Shown here: positions 5,960-11,065 of the stretch, piece after piece
Layout of the letters: each line of letters starts with the position of its first letter
How positions within the stretch are numbered: the stretch's first letter is position 1
Assembly: GCA_015494245.1 (NCBI GenBank)
Contig: WGBN01000235.1
Location: 1 to 11,065 of the forward strand
Direction: 5' to 3'
Origin: Saprospiraceae bacterium
GTDB lineage: Bacteria; Bacteroidota; Bacteroidia; Chitinophagales; Saprospiraceae
DNA: 11,065 nt
Made by a program: the position numbers and the translations under genes
The notes under the pieces: generated by a model
What the model was told of the DNA's origin: nothing
Databases searched by the model: none
What the model saw: the letters and a program-made list of their open reading frames with translations, nothing else

Positions 5960-7495
5960 CTACAAAATTTCCACAAGCAATTCATCCACTTCGCGTTTCT
6001 CTGTAGAGAAATTGACTCCAACAGCAATGAGCTTTTTGCCCGAATCCCGATATTTATCCAGATACCCCCTTGTCCGGATTTGCTCAAGGGCTTCAACCGC
6101 TGTCTTGTTCAGCTTAAACTCAAAACAATAAACTTTATCCTTTAAGACCACCAAAGCATCAGCTCTGCCCCTTGAGGTGTTCACTTCACTATACACATCC
6201 AGCCCCATATACTTGAAGAACAGATGAACAATGGCGTGATAAAAACGCTCTCTATTCTGATGCAATTGATGAGACAAACTATAAAGCAAGATGTTAAAAA
6301 TCTCCCTGACTTTTTTCAGGTCTTCCTCCTGCAGGGCATCTTCAACCTCAAGTACATAGGAACGCACGCGCGTATGTTCTACCTCACTAAAGGTATCAAT
6401 CAGATACTCTAACATGGATTGCTTGACCTCTTTATTGGGATACCCCAAAGTATATAGAAGCCTTTTCGCATCATACTCTTTGATGGTCAGGTAACCCGTT
6501 TGAAAAAGAATGGTCTCCACGTTCAGATGCTCAATATCAAAAGAATCAAAAGCCGTCTCCCCCACCCTGATGCCATCAAAATCGTAATAGACCTTCTCCC
6601 GTATCAAATGCACCAAAAAAGTAGGCGTTGCAGTCTTGAACCAGTAGTTCGAGAAGACACCATTGTAGAACAACAACAAAATGCTAAAGGGATTGTAAAC
6701 GAATTCACGGCCGTCCCAGCTATATCCGTTATACCAGTTTTTAATAGCAGAAAGCCCATCTTCCCTGCTCATACCGCTCTTTTCGCCAAAAGCACGCAGG
6801 TAATCGGCAAAAAAATGCTCCAGCTCTGCCTGCGTATAGCCCAACAGCGTCGAATGCCGGGGAGACATGGTGATGTCGTTGAGATTATTCAGATCAGAAA
6901 AAATGCTGACGCGGCTGAATTTTGACACCCCCGTGATGAACACAAAACGCAGCCAGGGGTCGCTGTCTTTGATCACTGAATAAAACTTTTTGAGAATCTG
7001 CTGATTCTCCCGTGCCTGTTCTATCTCCCGGCCGAGATAGTCTATGATGGGCTTGTCGTATTCATCAATGAGTAAAACGACGCGAGCATTTGCCGAAAGG
7101 CTCTCCAGCACTTCCCGAAACTTCTTTTCCAGACTCTCCTCCTTGACTTCCAAGCCGTGTTCTTCAATGACTTCGTCTAAAAACTCCAGCAAAGCCCGCT
7201 CAAGACCTAAGGATTTGTATCCCAGACTGCTAAAAGAGATATGTAAAACGGGATGCTTCGTTTTCCAATCCCATTGATCTTCTATCCACAGACCTTTAAA
7301 CAGTTCTTTATTGCCGGAGAATAACTCTTTGAAAGTACTTATCATCAAAGACTTGCCAAAACGACGGGGACGGGAGAGAAAGTAATATCCCGCCTCGGAA
7401 ACCAACTGATAAATTTCCCGTGTTTTATCCACGTATAAATAGCGCCCCTCCCGGAGTTTGCCAAAATTTTGTATGCCGATAGGTAGTCTCTTCAT
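5960..7495 (-). CDS. AAA-ATPase-like protein with C-terminal PD-(D/E)XK nuclease-like domain
   Basis: A 511-aa protein from the ATG at 7495 (MKRLPIGIQNF), the usual opening of this family. The frame extends to 7525, but a good promoter lies between the two ATGs, so the longer form is unlikely. The N-terminal domain has an unusual P-loop, RPRRFGKS (42-49), without the normal GxxG, and a Walker B, VVLLIDEYD (139-147). The C-terminus holds a PD-(D/E)XK core: Asp446 in GRADALVV and Glu459-x-Lys461 in CFEFKLN. This matches the AAA-ATPase-like (PF09820) plus DUF1703 nuclease-like architecture, present in many copies in some Bacteroidota and clostridia. Its function is unknown; DNA processing or a mobile/defence role has been supposed. 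Base composition is more AT-rich than the flanking genes, which hints at independent acquisition. Its promoter at 7502-7532 overlaps the end of the PLD gene, so it may also receive read-through. Confidence 0.88.
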   Translation of the reverse strand: MKRLPIGIQNFGKLREGRYLYVDKTREIYQLVSEAGYYFLSRPRRFGKSLMISTFKELFSGNKELFKGLWIEDQWDWKTKHPVLHISFSSLGYKSLGLERALLEFLDEVIEEHGLEVKEESLEKKFREVLESLSANARVVLLIDEYDKPIIDYLGREIEQARENQQILKKFYSVIKDSDPWLRFVFITGVSKFSRVSIFSDLNNLNDITMSPRHSTLLGYTQAELEHFFADYLRAFGEKSGMSREDGLSAIKNWYNGYSWDGREFVYNPFSILLLFYNGVFSNYWFKTATPTFLVHLIREKVYYDFDGIRVGETAFDSFDIEHLNVETILFQTGYLTIKEYDAKRLLYTLGYPNKEVKQSMLEYLIDTFSEVEHTRVRSYVLEVEDALQEEDLKKVREIFNILLYSLSHQLHQNRERFYHAIVHLFFKYMGLDVYSEVNTSRGRADALVVLKDKVYCFEFKLNKTAVEALEQIRTRGYLDKYRDSGKKLIAVGVNFSTEKREVDELLVEIL

Positions 7496-7501
7496 CTTTG
7501 G

Positions 7502-7532
7502 CAAAGATAATAAAATGTTCAGCACACTCCAA
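7502..7532 (-). promoter_or_regulatory. Promoter of the AAA-ATPase-like gene
   Basis: On the minus strand TTG (7532-7530) is followed after 20 nt by TATCTTTG (7509-7502), a perfect Bacteroidota TAnnTTTG -7 box with suitable spacing. The ATG at 7495 begins only 6 nt after the box, so transcription would start at or a few bases before the start codon, giving a leaderless or near-leaderless mRNA. This decides against the upstream ATG at 7525. Confidence 0.6.
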
Positions 7533-7534
7533 CA

Positions 7535-9724
7535 TCAAAACACCACGAGTATCCGACTGCTGCCATCGGAAAAGGCCAGCACATAAGTGCCCTGCGAAAG
7601 CACACTGAGGTCTATCCGGAAATGGCCTGCAGAAGCAGCAGGCAGAACTCCTTTCAACAGAGCATGCCCATACAAGTCTGACAACGACCAGGCGATGTCT
7701 TCATCGCTCAGGCGCTTGTAGAAAACTTCGGCAAAATCCACAGCCGGATTGGGAGATACTTTCCACTCTGCCCGGGGTTGAGGAGGCTCATAAGCGGCCG
7801 TAACCTGCGTCCAACGGGCTTCAAATTCCTGACGGAAGAGGTTGGCCACATCGGCATCGTGTATGATGAGGGTGTTTTCGTCATTGATCTCATCGGCAGA
7901 GTTGGTCCAGTTGTGCGAGCCGGTAACGACCAGGGGGTCGGCATCTGCATAGCCCTCGTCCACAATGGCGTATTTGTGGTGCAACTGCCCGTCCTGCCAA
8001 TGGGCATGCACGGAAATGCCCGAAGCCTGCAAATAGCCGAATTCGGAGCCCCACTCATCCGCATTTTCGATCAGGCCACGGATGTTGCGGCCGGATTGAT
8101 GCAAGGCCACGATGGCATCGGCCAAATCGTCTTTGGTGAATAGGAGCAGGGCAAAATCCAACTGCTCATCGGCCGATTGCAGAGCCCTCAAAATGTGTGA
8201 AGAGGTGCCGTCGGAGGGCGAAAAATAAGCCTCTACGGACACGCCCCCGATGACGAACTGATGGGGCGTGTTGTCTTGCTTCTCATCGCCAAAACGCGCC
8301 TGGGCGGGATTGGGATTGATGCCGGAGCCGCCCCACATCTCCTCAAACTCGCGCAGATAAGTGCGTGCCAGGCTCTGGTCCTGAATGATGAGGGTGTTGT
8401 TGTAGGCATTGATGACATTGGAGAAGGTCATGTTCATAGAGCCGGTGATGACATAAGCTCCGTTGACGTCATCGGGGTCTATGACCAAAATCTTGTTGTG
8501 CATGATGCCATCTGCCGAGCTGCCGTAGAGCACGGGAAAGGGCGGCGGTGGTTGCAGGGCGCTGTTGTTGGTCTCGTCGTCGGCGATGAAGCGCACGGCC
8601 ACGCCTCTTTCCCAGGCATCAGTCAGGGCTTCCACAAAATTGTCGCGGCTGGTGTTGTACATGAACACGCTGATGGAGGTCTGGGCGGCATTGATGCGCT
8701 CGATGATGGCATCTTCCACTTCCTCATAGCTGTTGCCGGCGGGATACACTCCATTGGAGTATGAGGGATCGGTGGACTGGTTGAAATACACCTCTATGCT
8801 GCCCGAAGAAAGCGAGGCCGTGCTGTACAAACCCACCGGCGAACTCACCTCTACCCCATTGCTCTCAGCCACTACGCGCACGTAATAAAAGTCGGCGTCC
8901 TGCAAACCGCTGATGCTCAACTCGTGCTCCGTACTCATGCCCGCTTCGGGCACGTAATTGTCGAGTAAATCCGGCTGGGTACCGTAATAAATCCCTCCCT
9001 GGGCAGGCGCACTGGTCGTCCAACGAAAAGTCAGGGCATGGGGTTGAATATCGCTCAGGGCGGGTTGTTCGACCAGGAAAAGGCAGGCCGCAGCGGCTTG
9101 CAGGTCGTCGGCATCCCGCGGCAGCAGTTGATACTGACCGTTGTATTCGGAGACGATACCCCTGACATCGGTGGCCTCTGTAGGGATGTCCGTGCCTGTC
9201 AAAGCGCTGCTGTTCGACAGGTAGAGCGTTGCCTCATTTCCGGAAGGCAGGGCAAGCGAGTACTGTCCGGAAGAAAAGCTGCCGGTCTCCAAAAACCAGG
9301 CACAGGGCAAGAGCACCAGTTGGCCCTCCACATTTTCGGAAAGATCGCCTTGCGGCAAATGCAGGGGCTCGGGCAGGGGCAGGCCCGAGCTCAAGATTTG
9401 AAAGTTCGTAACGGGATTGATCTCCAGCAGGCCGTTGTACTCGCTCAACTTGCCCGTGAGGAGGATGGAATCCCCCCGCTGCACCGAAGAAAAGCCCCCG
9501 ACGGAGCCCGTTCCCGGGTATGCGGCAATGCCGGCCGTGGCATCCTGCACAAAGCGAATGCTTCCCAACTCATCGCCGTTGAGCACGATGCCCCTGACTG
9601 TAACCTCTGTTCCCAAAGACTCCGCCCGCGCATCGGTTATATTCTGCTGCGCCGTCAGACAAAACGTCAAAGACAGCAGCAGGACGGGCAAGCCCGTCCT
9701 CCGGATAATCTGTAAGGCACCCAT
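7535..9724 (-). CDS. T9SS-secreted phospholipase D-like phosphodiesterase with N-terminal OB-like module
   Basis: A 729-aa protein from the ATG at 9724, whose A overlaps the stop of the preceding gene (TGATG). Order: signal peptide (1-25, ending CLTAQ); two OB-like beta segments (about 28-112, with VTVRGIV, RFVQDATAGIAAY and LSEYNGLLEI; and about 130-208, ending VSEYNGQYQLLPRDADDL); a fibronectin III-like domain (about 218-303); two PLD domains; and a T9SS type A sorting domain (about 653-729, SPNPAVDF...YVLAFSDGSSRILVVF). Both HKD motifs are complete: H409-x-K411-x4-D416 with GSMN, and H582-x-K584-x4-D589 with GSHN, so one chain forms the whole active site. PLD enzymes cleave phosphodiesters through a phosphohistidine intermediate. 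Whether the substrate is DNA or lipid is not visible, although OB-like domains favour nucleic acid. Export would be by Sec, then T9SS, to the surface or medium. Confidence 0.92.
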   Translation of the reverse strand: MGALQIIRRTGLPVLLLSLTFCLTAQQNITDARAESLGTEVTVRGIVLNGDELGSIRFVQDATAGIAAYPGTGSVGGFSSVQRGDSILLTGKLSEYNGLLEINPVTNFQILSSGLPLPEPLHLPQGDLSENVEGQLVLLPCAWFLETGSFSSGQYSLALPSGNEATLYLSNSSALTGTDIPTEATDVRGIVSEYNGQYQLLPRDADDLQAAAACLFLVEQPALSDIQPHALTFRWTTSAPAQGGIYYGTQPDLLDNYVPEAGMSTEHELSISGLQDADFYYVRVVAESNGVEVSSPVGLYSTASLSSGSIEVYFNQSTDPSYSNGVYPAGNSYEEVEDAIIERINAAQTSISVFMYNTSRDNFVEALTDAWERGVAVRFIADDETNNSALQPPPPFPVLYGSSADGIMHNKILVIDPDDVNGAYVITGSMNMTFSNVINAYNNTLIIQDQSLARTYLREFEEMWGGSGINPNPAQARFGDEKQDNTPHQFVIGGVSVEAYFSPSDGTSSHILRALQSADEQLDFALLLFTKDDLADAIVALHQSGRNIRGLIENADEWGSEFGYLQASGISVHAHWQDGQLHHKYAIVDEGYADADPLVVTGSHNWTNSADEINDENTLIIHDADVANLFRQEFEARWTQVTAAYEPPQPRAEWKVSPNPAVDFAEVFYKRLSDEDIAWSLSDLYGHALLKGVLPAASAGHFRIDLSVLSQGTYVLAFSDGSSRILVVF

Positions 9725-11001
9725 CACTGAATGTCCACATTGTCAATGCGATACGAGGTCGTGCCGTTGACGGGGTCGCCTGTGTAGCGAAAGCCGATGT
9801 AGCCCTTGCCGGAAAAGCCCGACAGGTCCACCGGTCCGGAGGGCACCCACTCGTGATAGGGGTCGTTTTCGCCGGCCAGGGTGCAGGACAGTTGCGTCCA
9901 GGTGGCATTTTCAAAATTCACGCCATCGAAGTCGGTGGAAATCCACACGGAAAGGCCGTCGTGATTCCAGTAGGCCTGGGCGGATTCGAAATTCAGGGTA
10001 CGCGGCTCGCTGAGGTCTATGGCCGGAGTGATGAGCCAGCTCTCGTTTTCGGTATCGGAGGAGTTGTAGGCCGTGGCCTGTGCATAGACATTGCCGTTGA
10101 ATTCCTTGGCCTGCCAGCGGCGCGTGCCTTTAACGGCCAGGTTGAGCCAGCCTTCGAAGTCAATGTCCTGGTTGTTGACTCCCGTTTCAAAATCTTCCTG
10201 CAGGCTGGTCAGTCCCGTGCCGGAGCCCGGGCCGCAACGCTCATTGTCCATGGCCAACTCGGAGGGGTCGCGCACGAGAAGCTGAAATTCATCCCCATAC
10301 ACGCTGAGGATGCCGATGAAAGTACCACTGCCGACAGGCGTTTTTTGTCCGGCAAAATCGGCATAGCCGCTGGTGCGCACCAAGACGGTATGCTGGCTGT
10401 TGCAATCTTCCAGCACGCGATTGACAGCCTGCAAGTTGACGGGGTCGGCAAAGGGCTGACCGGCATCGGCCAGGTCGAATTGCACCTCATCCAACTGGAT
10501 GAGGGTGCTGACCATATCGGTCGTCAAATCACCCATGCTGACAACGGTCGGCTGGATGTCTTTGCCGCCATCGCCCCGGCAGATGAAGTCGTCGAGCACG
10601 GCTTCTTCGATGGTGCCGAGCTGAATCAGGCCGTTGTAGTCGCTCAGCTCGAGGCCGTTGCAACGCACCCAAATTTCGCGACCTATGGGAAAATTGTTGT
10701 ACAGGTCCGTAATGCCAAAGCGCAGTTGGATGCCGGCGGTTTCGTCTTGAATTTCAATGGAGCGATACCAGTTGCCGGCACGGTCATCGGCCACGACCAC
10801 GCCTCGAATGACGATGTCTTCTGAAATCAATTCGGTTTGCCCCAGCGTGTGCATGGCTTTCAGCTCTGCAATGGTATGGGTAGCCTCCAGCGTACACACA
10901 TCTGCAGCCGGCGGCTCGTCGAACTGCAGGTCCACGCAAGAGGAAAAGGCCAGTGTTAAGACGGCCAAAACGGAGAGGAGGATTTTATGAGAGATGTTCA
11001 T
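9724..11001 (-). CDS. DUF5689-type surface lipoprotein with C-terminal choice-of-anchor/jelly-roll domain
   Basis: A 425-aa protein from the ATG at 11001; the frame reaches 11061 but the extension is Lys/Asn-rich and would bury the signal. MNISHKILLSVLAVLTLAFSSC is a good lipoprotein signal, Cys22 being lipidated. Residues about 40-130 hold a DUF5689/OB-like domain (IVIRGVVV, IEIQDETAGIQLRF, ELSDYNGLIQLG). Residues about 160-250 form a second such segment ending LSVYGDEFQLLVRDPSEL. About 263-425 is a choice-of-anchor J or jelly-roll-like domain (EDFETG, WLITPAIDLS, YIGFRYTGD, YRIDNVDIQ) of a kind that often binds ligands on the cell surface. There is no catalytic motif. It is the first gene of the pair with the PLD protein, overlapping by one base. 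In Bacteroidota DUF5689 lipoproteins often follow TonB-dependent receptor genes; none is visible here because the window ends 64 nt upstream. The leader 11002-11034 is strongly A-rich on the minus strand. Confidence 0.85.
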   Translation of the reverse strand: MNISHKILLSVLAVLTLAFSSCVDLQFDEPPAADVCTLEATHTIAELKAMHTLGQTELISEDIVIRGVVVADDRAGNWYRSIEIQDETAGIQLRFGITDLYNNFPIGREIWVRCNGLELSDYNGLIQLGTIEEAVLDDFICRGDGGKDIQPTVVSMGDLTTDMVSTLIQLDEVQFDLADAGQPFADPVNLQAVNRVLEDCNSQHTVLVRTSGYADFAGQKTPVGSGTFIGILSVYGDEFQLLVRDPSELAMDNERCGPGSGTGLTSLQEDFETGVNNQDIDFEGWLNLAVKGTRRWQAKEFNGNVYAQATAYNSSDTENESWLITPAIDLSEPRTLNFESAQAYWNHDGLSVWISTDFDGVNFENATWTQLSCTLAGENDPYHEWVPSGPVDLSGFSGKGYIGFRYTGDPVNGTTSYRIDNVDIQ

Positions 11002-11065
11002 TGTGGAAGTTTTTTTTGTGTTCGTGTTTTTTTTAGAGGGCTTTCGCCAAATGGGGTTCATTTGG

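Noticed and set aside
5597..7495. Small HTH protein plus AAA/PD-(D/E)XK protein as a two-gene defence or toxin-antitoxin unit
   Set aside because: The genes are convergent and separated by a bidirectional terminator, so they are not an operon, and neither has a toxin motif.
7535..9724. PLD protein as an intracellular defence nuclease effector
   Set aside because: It has a signal peptide and a T9SS sorting domain, so it acts outside the cell.
9725..9727. GTG as an alternative start of the PLD gene
   Set aside because: The adjacent ATG at 9724 gives the standard TGATG coupling and the same signal peptide.
9853..10824. A 323-codon open frame on the plus strand
   Set aside because: Antisense to the DUF5689 lipoprotein gene; no domain or signal recognised.
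11033..11065. Ten codons ending in TAA at the right edge on the minus strand (PNEPHLAKAL), possibly the end of an upstream gene
   Set aside because: Too short to support; it lacks the terminal aromatic residue expected of a TonB-dependent receptor, so it gives no help in naming the neighbour.

Overview
The window looks like chromosomal DNA from a free-living member of the Bacteroidota. A Saprospiria or Lewinella-like lineage is my guess from general similarity; nothing here proves it. The evidence is a C-terminal type IX secretion (T9SS) sorting domain, a DUF5689-type lipoprotein, a carboxypeptidase-regulatory-like N-terminus of the sort found on Bacteroidota outer-membrane proteins, TAnnTTTG-type -7 promoter boxes, and starts without Shine-Dalgarno sequences. 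I see no tRNA, rRNA, CRISPR array, insertion sequence or integrase.

Layout. (1) 1-403, minus: 5' part of an exported protein with a CarboxypepD-regulatory-like beta-sandwich; it runs off the left edge. A strong terminator hairpin (309-350) lies in its first codons, just beyond the M16 operon. (2) 381-3897, minus: a two-gene M16 (pitrilysin/insulinase) operon, with a catalytic HxxEH subunit first and then a non-catalytic subunit fused to a LolA/LppX-like C-terminal domain. (3) 3898-4073: a non-coding gap with three copies of an 11-nt repeat, two of which form a 12-bp hairpin. (4) 4074-4544, minus: a YkuK-type RNase H-like protein, divergent from (5) 4619-5515, plus: a family 2 glycosyltransferase. 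The 74-bp divergent region holds a promoter box embedded in short inverted and direct repeats. (6) 5597-5860, plus: an 87-aa putative HTH protein, ended by a 17-bp bidirectional terminator at 5866-5902. (7) 5960-7495, minus: an AAA-ATPase-like/PD-(D/E)XK protein of an expanded Bacteroidota family, with its own promoter ending almost at its start codon. (8) 7535-11001, minus: a translationally coupled pair, a DUF5689 lipoprotein followed (TGATG overlap) by a T9SS-exported protein with two phospholipase D HKD motifs.

How the genes work together. The M16 pair probably forms a heteromeric periplasmic or outer-membrane zinc protease, with one subunit giving catalysis and the other substrate handling and anchoring. 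The DUF5689/PLD pair is the most interesting unit. Both proteins appear to begin with the same two-part OB-like module, but one ends as a lipid-anchored protein with a jelly-roll-like domain and the other as a secreted phosphodiesterase. That suggests a cell-surface system for binding and cutting a phosphodiester substrate such as extracellular DNA or phospholipid. The substrate is inference.
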